Shown in pieces: positions 51,287-60,938 of a stretch of DNA of 64,000 nt. Below the pieces are notes generated by a model. The model was not told the DNA's origin and did no database searches. It worked only from the letters and a program-made list of their open reading frames with translations. The stretch is from Nostoc sp. MS1 (lineage in GTDB: Bacteria; Cyanobacteriota; Cyanobacteriia; Cyanobacteriales; Nostocaceae). The stretch's first letter is position 1. Each line of letters begins with the position of its first letter. The stretch is taken from the NCBI RefSeq assembly GCF_019976755.1, contig NZ_AP023441.1, positions 5,887,501 to 5,951,500 on the forward strand, read 5' to 3'. The position numbers and the translations under genes are program-made.

Positions 51287-53179
51287 TTAAATTGTACCTT
51301 TAACTGTACGGATTATTTCTAATAATTGGCTGGCTGTGTATGGCTTGGGTAAAAATGCTTGGATACCCATATTATAGGCTGTATTGACTTTATCATGGGT
51401 AGCCAAACCACTCACAGCAATAATTTTGACATCTGGATTCATCTTTTGTAATGTCCGAATGGTGGTTAATCCATCCATGTAAGGCATTACCATATCAGTT
51501 AGTACCAGTGATATTTCGTCTCGGTGTTCGGCGTATAAGGCGATCGCTTCAATACCATCACTAGCGGTAATAGCTTTATAATTATGAGCCTCTAGAGATG
51601 TTTTTGTAATAACTCTTATGGCATCTTCATCATCTACAACTAAAATTAACTCGCCATTTCCTGAAGCTAGTTCCAGTTCGATTTCGTCTAAAACTTCTTT
51701 GGCATCTTGAGCGGGTATATATACTTTAAATTGACTACCCTTTCCCTCTTCACTATATACGTTAATAAAACCCCCGTGGCTTTTAATAATACCTAGTACT
51801 GTAGAAAGCCCTAGCCCTGTACCTTTACCCAGTTCTTTAGTAGTAAAAAATGGCTCAAATATCCGATCTAATATGTCTCGGCTAATACCTGTGCCTGTAT
51901 CGGTGATCGTCACTACCACATACGCACCGACTTTAGCATCTAAGTTCATTTTGGCGTAATTCTCATCAATTGAGAGATTTTCCGCAGTGATTGTTAAACT
52001 ACCACCTTTGGGCATAGCATCACGAGCATTCACACACAAGTTCATCAAGACCTGATGCAATTGGGTAGCATCACCAGAAACAGTCCAAAGGTTTTGAGAA
52101 ATTTGGGCTACAACTTCAATTGATTTAGGAAAAGTTTCTTTGATAACTTGTTGAATTTCTCCAATTAAGTGCTTTAACTGTAATAAAGTTCGTTCACCCT
52201 CAAGACCGCGAGTAAAAGATAATACTTGCCTAACTAAATTTGCTCCTCTTTTCGCGTTGGTAGTTAATATCGGTAGCAGTCTTTGCAAACGTTCATCTTT
52301 AATTTGCGATTCTAAAAGTTGTGCTGTCATTAAAATCGGAGCTAGAACATTGTTGAGATCATGAGCAATACCACTCGCTAGTGTGCCGATACTCTCTAAT
52401 CTTTGGGCGCGGAGAAACTGCGCTTCTAGTTGCTTTTTTTGTGTGATTTCAGTATTAACAATGAGTATACATTGAGGCTTATCAGCAAACTCATGTACTA
52501 ATGTCCAACTACTTTCGACAATAATTTCTTTGCCAGATTTTGTAATTTGAGATAACTCTCCTTTCCAATAACCCTCTTGCTGCAAAGTCGCCAATGCTTG
52601 TTGTAATAATGATAATTCTTTCTCTTGCCACAGCTTGCGGGTCTTTGTACCAATTGCTTCTATTTTTTTGCAACCGTATAACCGTTCTGCTGCTTGGTTC
52701 CAAAATAAAATTTGCCCATCTAAATCTTGAACAAAAATAGCATCATTAGCAATATCCAGGAGTTCTGCTTGTTGGCGGATTTTTTTTTCTGTTTGTTTGC
52801 GCTCAATGGCGTAACGGATAGAACGTTCTAGCAGAGGTGCATTCAGTTGTTTTTTTTCTAGATAGTCTGCGGCTCCAGCTTTCATCGCTTCTAAGTCTAC
52901 TTCCCAATCTCCTTGACCTGTTAGCAGAATTATGGGAGATAAGCAGCCAGCAGCTATTGCTTCGCGTAACAGTTCTAACCCACTGTGTACACCTAAACGA
53001 TAGTCTACTAAATATATGTCATGCCGACGTTGAGCGATCGCACTTTTTGCCGCTTCGTAATTGTCCACCCATTCCAGTTCGCACTCAGCTACCCGAAATT
53101 CGCTGAACCAATTACGAGTTAAAACGTAATCATTTTCGCCATCATCAACTAAAAGCACTCTGATTGGACTGTTGTCCAT
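51287..53179 (-). CDS. Hybrid two-component protein REC-PAS-HisKA-HATPase-REC
   Basis: A 630-residue signalling protein. An N-terminal receiver (5-125) has VLLVDDGENDY and DIYLVDYRLGVHSGLELL. A PAS domain follows (near 145-255, QDLDGQILFWNQAAERLYG). The kinase core has phospho-His in GTLASGIAHDLNNVLAPI (near 275), ATP-site VTITDTGTGISRDILDRIFE and GKGTGLGLSTVLGIIKSHGG (near 430-455). A terminal receiver (505-625) has LILVVDDEDAIRV and LVLTDMVMPYMDGL. It is cytoplasmic, with no membrane segment. The signal and partner are unknown. The IS630 copy lies 280 bp upstream. Confidence 0.93.
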   Translation of the reverse strand: MDNSPIRVLLVDDGENDYVLTRNWFSEFRVAECELEWVDNYEAAKSAIAQRRHDIYLVDYRLGVHSGLELLREAIAAGCLSPIILLTGQGDWEVDLEAMKAGAADYLEKKQLNAPLLERSIRYAIERKQTEKKIRQQAELLDIANDAIFVQDLDGQILFWNQAAERLYGCKKIEAIGTKTRKLWQEKELSLLQQALATLQQEGYWKGELSQITKSGKEIIVESSWTLVHEFADKPQCILIVNTEITQKKQLEAQFLRAQRLESIGTLASGIAHDLNNVLAPILMTAQLLESQIKDERLQRLLPILTTNAKRGANLVRQVLSFTRGLEGERTLLQLKHLIGEIQQVIKETFPKSIEVVAQISQNLWTVSGDATQLHQVLMNLCVNARDAMPKGGSLTITAENLSIDENYAKMNLDAKVGAYVVVTITDTGTGISRDILDRIFEPFFTTKELGKGTGLGLSTVLGIIKSHGGFINVYSEEGKGSQFKVYIPAQDAKEVLDEIELELASGNGELILVVDDEDAIRVITKTSLEAHNYKAITASDGIEAIALYAEHRDEISLVLTDMVMPYMDGLTTIRTLQKMNPDVKIIAVSGLATHDKVNTAYNMGIQAFLPKPYTASQLLEIIRTVKGTI

Positions 53180-53458
53180 TGCTGCCTCCTGCGGCTTCTA
53201 GTGGCAGTTCTCATTCAGACCAGGATTTTTTGTTGTCTTCTAGCCTGCAAATAAGGAGCCAATTAAGGAATTTGCTCCCCAATTGTTTGCGTGATATGTA
53301 TCTTCACTCCTTTCGGATGCAATCAGGAAAATCAGTGTAGTTTTTGGCAGATATCCATCAACCATAATGTCATTTTCATCACTATGAGTTACAAAAATTG
53401 AAAATTATTATCAATAATACACTATTTGTATTTATTTCCTTATAATTTTTATTGCTGA

Positions 53459-54492
53459 TATAGCGTTTACCAGTCTAATGAAGTACAGTTATTAAAATAA
53501 ATCAGTGTATCTACTCAAGGGTAAAAATGAAACCATATTCCCTAGACTTTCGCCAAAAAATATTGGATACATATAAAACAGGTGGAATATCACAACGTCA
53601 ATTAGCAAACAAATTTTGTGTAAGTTTAGGTTTTATTGAGAAATTACTAAAGCAATATAGAGAAACAGCAAGTATCGCTCCTAAAGTGAGGACAAAACAA
53701 ACTCCTCCAAAGCTCAACGAAGAACAAATTAAGATTCTGGAAGAAATAGTTGAAGCTAAGAATGATGCCACCTTAAAAGAAATTAGCTTAATTCTCAAAG
53801 AAAAAACAGGAATAACAATTAGTATATCTACGGTAGACAGGATGTTACAGAGGATAGAAATCAGCCTAAAAAAAAACATTGCACGCCTCTGAAAAAGAGA
53901 CTGAAAGAGTACAATTATTAAGAGTACAGTTCTGGCTTAAACTTCATGAGATACCGGCGGAAAACCTTGTCTTTATTGATGAAGCAGGAGCTAATCTATC
54001 TTTAATAAGACACTCCGCCCGTTCTAAAAAAGGTAAAAGAGCGCATAGTTCACGACCTCAAAAACGTTGTAAAAATGTATCCATAATTGGAGCGATTGCT
54101 CTCAAAGGCGTGATTAGTCAATATAGCATTTTAGGAGCATCTGATGGGCTAACATTTGAGGCTTACATTTCTCAAAAATTAGTTCCAAAACTGTGGGAAG
54201 GCGCTTATGTAATTATGGATAATTGTTCAATTCATAAAGGTAGAGATATTGAGGAATTAATCGAATCTGCTGGAGCTAAATTGATTTATTTACCACCATA
54301 TTCTCCTGATTTCTCACCCATTGAAAACTGTTGGTCAAAAATTAAAAATATACTACGTTCTATTGGAGCTAAAAGTTATCCAGACTTAGCAAAAGCAATT
54401 GAAAGTGCTTTTAACCAAGTCTCGTTAAATGATATTTATAATTGGTTTACCCATTCTTGTTACTGTACTTCACCAGAGTGAGAAACGCTATA
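53459..54492 (+). mobile_element. IS630-family insertion sequence, copy 2
   Basis: The same element as 13025-14057: ends begin TATAGCGTTTACCAGTC and finish AAACGCTATA, size about 1034 bp. By eye the copies are over 90 percent identical. TA flanks both ends. It has the same orientation as copy 1. Confidence 0.92.
53527..54481 (+). CDS. IS630-family transposase, two frames joined by a +1 shift (copy 2)
   Basis: The first frame runs 53527-53892 (YSLDFRQKILDTYKTGGISQ, stopping after KNIARL). The second frame is open from 53870 to 54481 and has VFIDEAGANLSLI, YVIMDNCSIHKGRDI and YSPDFSPIENCWSKIK for the DDE site. The only region where both frames are open is 53870-53889, at the end of a run of nine A (53868-53876). 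This pins the shift to about 20 bases. Copy 1 has the same frame relation, so the shift is likely a property of the element. Confidence 0.88.
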
Positions 54493-54720
54493 ATTAAATG
54501 ATGAATTTAGTAAACTTCATCCACATAGTTTTATAATAAAGCTTATTTTATAGTAAGTAAGTAATCTATCTCTAGAAATAAAATTACACAATTTTTATTA
54601 AAAAACAATGTAAAATAGGAACTACAGCCATTTTTACTAGTAGTTACTTTAATAAGTTATCAATTATATTGAAACTAATAAGTAAGTCGTGGAGAAAATT
54701 TATAAGTATGTAACAAAGAA

Positions 54721-55775
54721 TTAAGCAGAAGAATAAGAGTTAAATTTTACACGTTGCGTACTGTAGTTTCCCTTTTCTCCTCTATTTTGAACTCCATCAA
54801 TGACAGCATAGGCAAGGTCTAATTCATCCTCAAAACTTTGAGAAGCTAGTTCATTTTTTTTCAGGTGTTGCCACTCCAATTCAATTGGATTCATCTCTGA
54901 GCAATATTTAGGTAAAAAGAAGATGTACAAACCCATCTCTTCCCACTTTGTCCATAATTGCTGAACTTCTTTGCACCGATGTATCGGGCCGTTGTCCTGA
55001 ACGATGACTCTGATACGACCTGCTTTTTGGGCTTCAAGTGCTTCAAGCTCCATCATTTGAATATAGGATTTGCGTGAAACGCCACCAATCACTAGACCGT
55101 ACACAAAACTAATTAGGGGTTGAAGAAACCCAATAATACTTAACCTTCGACCCCGACGCTTACTCTGCTCCAGGCGTTTTTGCTGACCTCGGAAGTAGTA
55201 ACTGTAACTGGGTTCACTCCAGGCACAAAACCCTGATTCATCCATATACTTTAAATCGATTTCTCCAGCAGCAGCAGATAATTCCAACATCTCTAAGTCT
55301 GCCTGTTTGATTTGCTGCAATACTTTGTCTTGCTTTCCTTTGTGGCTTTTTCTAGTTCGCTTCCAAATGACCCCCTTTTTTTGAGTACCTGCCTTAACCA
55401 GTCAGGACTCAATTTCACGGAGCGTTCTTGCTCTAATTTTTGGGCTAATTGAACACTATTATATGTACGTGGTTCTTGCTCCAAGCATTTTTCTAAGAAC
55501 GCCATGTCAGCTTCTGCCCACCTTGATTTTCCTCCCCGCCCTGCTTTCTCCCACAGTCCTTCTAGACCTTGTTTTTCCCATCTATGCAAAACTTCTCTTA
55601 CTGTTTGGGCAGTCCAGTCAAAGTGATCTGCTATCTTCTCTACGTACCAACCATGTGCGCTTAATCTGATCACTTCGGCTCGGTCTTTCACTTTCTGGGG
55701 TACATCTGCCGTTCTCAGGTTGAACAAAATTTTATCTTGCTTAGGAGTCAGAAATACCCTTAAACGGCTGCCCAT
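54721..55775 (-). CDS. IS630-type transposase of a different element, split by a -1 shift
   Basis: The first frame (55293-55775) has LTPKQDKILFNLRTADVPQK, an HTH (HGWYVEKIADHFDWTAQTVR) and RGGKSRWAEADMAFLEKCLE. The second (54721-55320) has LKYMDESGFCAWSEPSYSYY, IRVIVQDNGPIHRCKEV and YCSEMNPIELEWQHLKK, giving the DDE residues. The frames join by -1 at AAAAAAAGGGGG (near 55370); read through, the shifted frame continues as KKGVIWKRTRKS, which fits the family. Whether the shift is programmed or a mutation is open. I could not define the element's inverted repeats; ATAAGTA appears near both sides only weakly. Confidence 0.82.
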
Positions 55776-56077
55776 ATCCCTGTTACCTTGGTAGACACAT
55801 TTATGTATTTACTTATCTTTACACACTTTGGTTTTTTCACCTTGTTCTACTTAAAATAAATGATGCTATTAAAAGTCAAATAACTACTTATTTGCTTGAT
55901 ATTAGTTTATTATATAAATATATATAGATTTAACCTGGGGATTTTTCTAAGCATAAAATATTACCCCTAGCCTACATTAAAAAGAGGAGCTAGAGGAATT
56001 GATAAGTATTAAATACAACACTAAAAAGTTTTCAGACACCCTCACTTTTTACTAATTTGGCTGTTTTTGAGACTGCA
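55776..56077. other. 302-bp non-coding gap
   Basis: AT-rich sequence between the transposase start and the pyrR stop. It probably contains the right end of the IS630-type element. No gene or clear terminator is seen. Confidence 0.45.
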
Positions 56078-56623
56078 CTAATAATCAATTAGCTCCACTG
56101 CATCTCTACCATCCCAGTCTTGTAAGTAAACCTTAACTACTTCTTCTTTTGCTGTAGGTAACTGCTTACCAACAAAATCTGGATGAATAGGGACTTCCCG
56201 ATGACCCCGATCAACCAAGACGGCTAAACGAATTAACTCTGGTCTCCCATACTCATTAACAGCATTCAAAGCTGCCCGAATTGTTCGCCCTTTGAATATG
56301 ACATCATCTACTAAAACAACTGTTTTGCCTGTCAAGTCAAATGTAATGTTAGTTTTGGCAGGAGTTCGTAAACCTATTTGGTCAAGGTCATCTCGATAAA
56401 AAGTGATATCTAAAGCACCTACCGCTACATTAACACCTTCAAGGGTTTCAATCTGACGCGCTAACATTTCCGCCAATGGCACGCCTCTAGTATAAATACC
56501 CAGCAGTACCAATTGAGATAAATCTCTTGTTCTTTCGATAATTTGAGATGCCAACCGCGTTAAGGTACGACGGAGGTCTTCTGCGGAAAGGATTTCAACA
56601 ACTTTAGCAGGTGGCGTAGTCAT
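56078..56623 (-). CDS. pyrR: PyrR bifunctional pyrimidine regulator / uracil phosphoribosyltransferase
   Basis: Phosphoribosyltransferase-fold protein. In Gram-positive bacteria PyrR binds pyr mRNA and makes UMP from uracil; in cyanobacteria the RNA role is less certain. The PRPP-binding loop is VVLVDDVIFKGRTIRAALNA (near 95-115). LVLLGIYTRGVPLAEMLARQ and RLAVLVDRGHREVPIHPDFV are also diagnostic. ATG 56623 (MTTPPAKVVEIL) is chosen, 181 residues, matching the family. The open frame upstream to 56653 runs through a TTGACAATTGACA-type tandem repeat and is not likely translated. Confidence 0.93.
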   Translation of the reverse strand: MTTPPAKVVEILSAEDLRRTLTRLASQIIERTRDLSQLVLLGIYTRGVPLAEMLARQIETLEGVNVAVGALDITFYRDDLDQIGLRTPAKTNITFDLTGKTVVLVDDVIFKGRTIRAALNAVNEYGRPELIRLAVLVDRGHREVPIHPDFVGKQLPTAKEEVVKVYLQDWDGRDAVELIDY

Positions 56624-56692
56624 AGAGTGATTGGGGCAGTTGACAATTGACAATTGACAGTTGACAGTTAACTGATGACTGATAACTGATAT

Positions 56693-57655
56693 TTAGAGTA
56701 GCAGCAGTAGTGCGATCGCCACCCCTAGCCAGAGTAAAAAGCAATATCTAGTTAGTTGTAATGCTGTTTGAATGTGACTTGAGGTGATGGGAGAAAGGCG
56801 ATCGCCCAAGAGAGGTTTTTCCTTGGCTACACCACGATACCAATTTGTACCCCCCATCTGTACACCCAAAATTGCTGCATAGGCGCACTCACTCCAGCCA
56901 GAGTTAGGGCTGGGATCTTTTACTGCATCCCGGCGACAAATGCGCCACACATCTCCAGGTTTGCCCGATAATATTCCTAAAGTTATGACTGTGAGACGGC
57001 AAGGCAACCAAGTTAAGTAATCTTCTAGCCGCGCACTGAACCATCCTAAATATGTATAGGGTGCTTCTTTATAACCTACCATTGAATCCAAAGTACTGCT
57101 AGCTTTATAAGCCAAAGCCAAAGGAACTGCCCCAACATAGGGAATGCACGTACCAATTAAGGCGTAAAATAATGGAGCCATCACTCCATCAGTGGCATTT
57201 TCCGTAACTGTTTCTAAAACTGCTCGTAAAATTTCTGATTCTGGAAGGTTATCTGTATCTCTCCCAACATAGTTATTCAAAGTTTGTCTAGCTGCTACTA
57301 AATCTCCTGTTAACAAAGGTTGTAAAACATCAATAGCAGCGTTGCGTAAACTTCTCAAAGCAAAACAGCTGGCTAACATCATACTTTCTACAACAATAGC
57401 CAAAACAGGATTGAGCCATCTTGTAACTTGAATAATTAACCAACCTATCCCACCACTACCAATAATCAAAACTGTTGCTAAAACAATTCCAGCTAGCCGT
57501 TGTGTTAGAGATTTTTGACATATTTGGAGAAAAAATTTGCTCAACCGTGAAATCACCCAGCCCATAAATTGCACGGGATGAGGCCAACCCCAAGGATCAC
57601 CTATTAAGTAATCTAGAAATGCAGCAATGATTAATATATAGATGTTATTTGTCAT
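56693..57655 (-). CDS. cbiB: Adenosylcobinamide-phosphate synthase CbiB/CobD
   Basis: Membrane enzyme that attaches aminopropanol to adenosylcobyric acid in late cobalamin synthesis. The 320 residues start ILIIAAFLDYLIGDPWGWPH with the family's DxxxGDP motif. NNYVGRDTDNLPESEILRAV (near 128), ETVTENATDGVMAPLFYALI (near 148) and DPSPNSGWSECAYAAILGVQ (near 245) are the conserved blocks. Four or five membrane helices are visible, including the C-terminal CFLLWLGVAIALLLLL. It follows pyrR upstream on the same strand, with repeats in both flanking spacers. Confidence 0.94.
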   Translation of the reverse strand: MTNNIYILIIAAFLDYLIGDPWGWPHPVQFMGWVISRLSKFFLQICQKSLTQRLAGIVLATVLIIGSGGIGWLIIQVTRWLNPVLAIVVESMMLASCFALRSLRNAAIDVLQPLLTGDLVAARQTLNNYVGRDTDNLPESEILRAVLETVTENATDGVMAPLFYALIGTCIPYVGAVPLALAYKASSTLDSMVGYKEAPYTYLGWFSARLEDYLTWLPCRLTVITLGILSGKPGDVWRICRRDAVKDPSPNSGWSECAYAAILGVQMGGTNWYRGVAKEKPLLGDRLSPITSSHIQTALQLTRYCFLLWLGVAIALLLLL

Positions 57656-57724
57656 TGGTCATTGGTTATTGGTCAACAGTCAACCTTTACTCATAACTAT
57701 GGACTATGGACTAATGACTAATAA

Positions 57725-58168
57725 CTAAACTACAAAATTCGCTTCTTCTCCCAAGGAAGCTTGCCAGCTACGAGCATCGTAATACAAATCTGCCAGAGTA
57801 ATACTGTCTAAAGCTTCTTTTAGTTTCTGGTTGAGTCTTTGCCAAAGACTAAAAGTTACCCAATCTTCTGTTTGTCCTGGGGTGGGGGTATGGTTGGGTA
57901 AATTAGTTAGGTTTTCACCAACTGCCTCTAAAATTTGCCCTATAGATATTTTTCCTGGTTCTCGTGCTAGTTGATAGCCACCAACGCTACCCCGAATTGA
58001 TTTTACTAGTCCAGCACGGCGCATTTCTATTAGTAATTTCTCCAGATAGGGGGCAGGAATATCTTGACGTTTAGCGATCGCTTTTACAGATGCAGGGCCA
58101 TAACTTGGCTGTAAACTCAAGTCCAGCAAAGCTTTGACACTATAATGTCCTCTAGTTGTTAGTTTCAT
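57725..58168 (-). CDS. Rrf2-family transcriptional regulator
   Basis: A 147-residue Rrf2 winged-helix protein: MKLTTRGHYSVKALLDLSLQ, AKRQDIPAPYLEKLLIEMRR and AGLVKSIRGSVGGYQLAREP (recognition helix and wing, 45-70). It contains no cysteine at all, so it cannot hold the Fe-S cluster that IscR or NsrR use and is more like CymR-type members. Its targets are unknown. It stands between tandem-repeat spacers, upstream of cbiB by 69 bp. Confidence 0.92.
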   Translation of the reverse strand: MKLTTRGHYSVKALLDLSLQPSYGPASVKAIAKRQDIPAPYLEKLLIEMRRAGLVKSIRGSVGGYQLAREPGKISIGQILEAVGENLTNLPNHTPTPGQTEDWVTFSLWQRLNQKLKEALDSITLADLYYDARSWQASLGEEANFVV

Positions 58169-58553
58169 TAGTTATTAGTCCATAGTCAATAGTCCATAGT
58201 TTTATAGGTAAGAAGATTTGACTGTTGACTGTTGACTGTTGACTATGGATCAGTTTTACTTATCATTTTTCTCCTCAATGATCAAGCTGTCTTAGTAGAC
58301 AAGTTTTTCCTTTGGTTTAGAAAACTTAAATAAATATAGTTTAGCAGTGTTTCATTAACTATATATAGTTATTAAGATTATCAAAATTAAATTGTGTGGT
58401 AAATATTGGTAATCAGGTAACACTTTAGCCGATGATGTAATATACTTGGCTAGGGCTGAGATAAAAACTAAAGGATACTGTTCCTATTAGCTCAAGGTCA
58501 GCTAAAATAAAATCGATTCAACTACTTAAACCACTGATTTCTGCCATAAGTTG
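58169..58553. other. Divergent gap between Rrf2 regulator and cyAbrB gene
   Basis: A 385-bp gap. It holds a TTGACTG heptamer tract (58218-58245), flanking CCATAGTCAATAGTCCATAG repeats, and AT-rich sequence with candidate promoters. No gene is seen. Confidence 0.55.
58218..58245 (+). repeat. TTGACTG heptanucleotide tandem repeat
   Basis: Three perfect units and one variant, of the STRR type. Similar tracts occur at 41131-41154, 56633-56690, 57655-57722 and 58972-59066, often mixed with ACTAATGACTAATGACTA. Confidence 0.8.
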
Positions 58554-58967
58554 ATGCCTAAACAGAAAAAGATTGAACCCCTAGTCGGTGAAGAACTGCT
58601 CAAAAAAGTTAAAGAACTTGAGAGCCTGAGCAAAGAAGAAAAAGCTAAACAGTGTGGCTACTATACCGTTACCAAAAATGGTATAGAGCGTGTCAATATG
58701 ATGAAATTCTTAAATGCCCTAATTGATGCAGAGGGCATTCAGTTAGACACCTCTCCTAACGCCAATGGTCGTGGAGGAAGAAGTGCTAGCTATAGAATTA
58801 GTGTGCAGTCGAACGGTAATTTATTGATTGGTTCGGCTTACACAACACAGATGAACCTCAAACCAGGAGACCAGTTCGTTATTACTTTAGGGAAAAAACA
58901 CATTCGTCTTCGCCAAGTAGATGAAGAAGAAAAAGAAGCTTTAGACCTGGCTGAGGCTACAGCATAA
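58554..58967 (+). CDS. AbrB-family (cyAbrB) transcriptional regulator
   Basis: A 137-residue regulator of the cyanobacterial AbrB clade, broad regulators of nitrogen, carbon and stress genes. The N-terminal part (EPLVGEELLKKVKELESLSK, then QCGYYTVTKNG) is peculiar to the clade. The DNA-binding AbrB domain is C-terminal: GGRSASYRISVQSNGNLLIG, then YTTQMNLKPGDQFVITLGKK. ATG 58554 is preferred over the TTG just before it. The two paralogues in Anabaena are CalA and CalB; I cannot decide which one this is. Confidence 0.92.
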   Translation: MPKQKKIEPLVGEELLKKVKELESLSKEEKAKQCGYYTVTKNGIERVNMMKFLNALIDAEGIQLDTSPNANGRGGRSASYRISVQSNGNLLIGSAYTTQMNLKPGDQFVITLGKKHIRLRQVDEEEKEALDLAEATA

Positions 58968-59066
58968 TTGGTTAGTCAATAGTCAATAGTCAACAGTCAA
59001 TAGGTAACAGCAGTTCATAATTTACTTATGACTATGGGCTATGGACTATGGACTAATGACTAATGA

Positions 59067-60938
59067 CTAATTAACTAACTGAGAAAGTGTTTGACGTGTA
59101 ACGGCTAAACTGCATGTTAATGCAATTTGCTCCCTATCTAGCAAGCCGAGAATCTGGTCATGGTTGTCTCGTGCTACTACGGGTAACTGATACAAGCCTC
59201 TAACTTCCATGCGGTCTACAGCTTCAGATAAAGGTTCATCTGGCCAAGCATAGAGGATTTCTTTTGTACAGACATCAATGATAGTTTGACTGGTTAAATT
59301 ACCAGGAATTTCGCTAGAGAGATTCGGGTAGTTTTGCCATAGAGAAAGATTACGATTGAGGTCTTCTAGAGAGAGAATCCCGACTAGTTTTTCTGCATCA
59401 TCTATAACTAAAGCACTGCGAGTGCGATCGCCTAACATTTCCTTAGCAGCTTCTACAATGTCCATAGTTGCAGGTAGCTTTTTGGGGCAAGCAAGCATCG
59501 CATCCTCTACTAAAACTTGCTGCAAAATTTCTAATTTTTGGTCTTTCGGAATAGAAAGACCAATTTGCTGTAGGTTGGTATTAGAGTTAGTCACGGGTTT
59601 CATCCTTTCTACTAACCAAACACTTAAACCCACGGCTGCCATTAGAGGTAAAACGATGCGATAGTCGCGGGTGAGTTCAAACAGCATTAAAATTGAAGTT
59701 AACGGCGCTCTGACACTCCCAGCTAATACAGCTGCCATCCCCACCATTGCGTAAGCCGGAGGTGCTGCCATATATTCACTAATTCCTGGGGCGATGAGCA
59801 TGAGAATTTTGGCATAAGCTGAACCTAAAGAAGCACCCAAAAACATCGCTGGCGCAAATAAACCCCCCACAAAACCGCTACCAGAACTAATTGCTGTCAT
59901 CAGCAGTTTGAGAACTAATAATATTAGAAGTAAATCTAGAGAAAATTTCACATCTTGCAGCATTGCTTGCACAGTGCCATATCCAATACCCAAAATTTGT
60001 GGGAATTGTAAAGCAACTATACCGATAATTACACCACCGATAATAGGGTGAATTGGTTGGGGAATTTTCCCTAAAAAGTTAAACCCAGGAACTTCACCAG
60101 CAAAACAAGCTTTTGCCCAGTTAATTGATTGTTTATAAGCCAGAGAAACTACACTTGCACTTAACCCCAAACCCAGGTAAAGAGGTAATTCTAGAGGGCT
60201 ACGGACTTGGTAAACAGGTAAAGCAAAAGCAGGTTGTGCGCCTAAACCGATTTGGGCGATTAAAGCTGCTACTACCGCCGCTAACAGCACTACACTAACA
60301 GCCGAAGTCGCAAAAGATGTTGCCCCCATTACTACTTCTAAAGCAAAAAACACCCCAGCGATCGGTGCGTTAAATCCTGCCGCCAAACCAGCCGCCGCAC
60401 CCGCACCCAAAAGTAAACGCTGCCGATCTTGGGAGACTTGTAATATTAAGGACAATAACATCCCAAAATTAGCGCCAATTTCCACACTCGGCCCCTCTGG
60501 TCCTAAAGAAGCACCGCTACCCAAAGAAACAGAAGCGGCTAACATTTTGGTGACAGGGCGTAATTGCCCCTTAATTTCTCCTCCCTCGGAAGCGGCAATG
60601 AGAGAAGATAGCCCAGGGCCAAAGTCTTGAGTGCGCCAACGCATCAAGCCTACTATCAAGCCCCCTAACGTGGGAACCAGCGCTAACGTCCAAGCCCCCC
60701 AAACACCAATCGCACCCATCAAATTTTCTAGCATGAGGTGGTGAATTAACTCAATCAAATAGTGAAAAGTCACCACCCCCATACCAGTGCCACCGCCAAT
60801 GAGTACGGCTAAAAACAATACTGTAGTTTCTGGGGAAAGTTGAAAACGGTTAACTAGATGTGTAAGACGGGCGGAAGGTGTAGGGAAAACAGGTGGTTCC
60901 GTTACCTTCCTCAACTCGGTGGGAGGCAGTAGAGTCAT
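59067..60938 (-). CDS. ClC-type chloride channel/antiporter with CBS domains
   Basis: A 623-residue membrane protein of the ClC family with a C-terminal CBS pair. Selectivity motifs: SLGSGASLGPEGPSVEIG (near 145, with the gating Glu), GFNAPIAGVFFALEVVMG (near 188) and GSGFVGGLFAPAMFLGASLG (near 355). The position equal to the internal proton Glu203 of the E. coli antiporter appears to be Val here, while the preceding Glu is kept. CBS domains run about 475-530 (ALVIDDAEKLVGILSLEDLN) and 545-610. Transport mode, channel or exchanger, is not decided by this. Confidence 0.94.
   Translation of the reverse strand: MTLLPPTELRKVTEPPVFPTPSARLTHLVNRFQLSPETTVLFLAVLIGGGTGMGVVTFHYLIELIHHLMLENLMGAIGVWGAWTLALVPTLGGLIVGLMRWRTQDFGPGLSSLIAASEGGEIKGQLRPVTKMLAASVSLGSGASLGPEGPSVEIGANFGMLLSLILQVSQDRQRLLLGAGAAAGLAAGFNAPIAGVFFALEVVMGATSFATSAVSVVLLAAVVAALIAQIGLGAQPAFALPVYQVRSPLELPLYLGLGLSASVVSLAYKQSINWAKACFAGEVPGFNFLGKIPQPIHPIIGGVIIGIVALQFPQILGIGYGTVQAMLQDVKFSLDLLLILLVLKLLMTAISSGSGFVGGLFAPAMFLGASLGSAYAKILMLIAPGISEYMAAPPAYAMVGMAAVLAGSVRAPLTSILMLFELTRDYRIVLPLMAAVGLSVWLVERMKPVTNSNTNLQQIGLSIPKDQKLEILQQVLVEDAMLACPKKLPATMDIVEAAKEMLGDRTRSALVIDDAEKLVGILSLEDLNRNLSLWQNYPNLSSEIPGNLTSQTIIDVCTKEILYAWPDEPLSEAVDRMEVRGLYQLPVVARDNHDQILGLLDREQIALTCSLAVTRQTLSQLVN

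Noticed and set aside
54660..55860. Inverted repeats of the third IS630-type element
   Set aside because: Only ATAAGTA-level similarity was seen between the flanks, too weak to set element ends.
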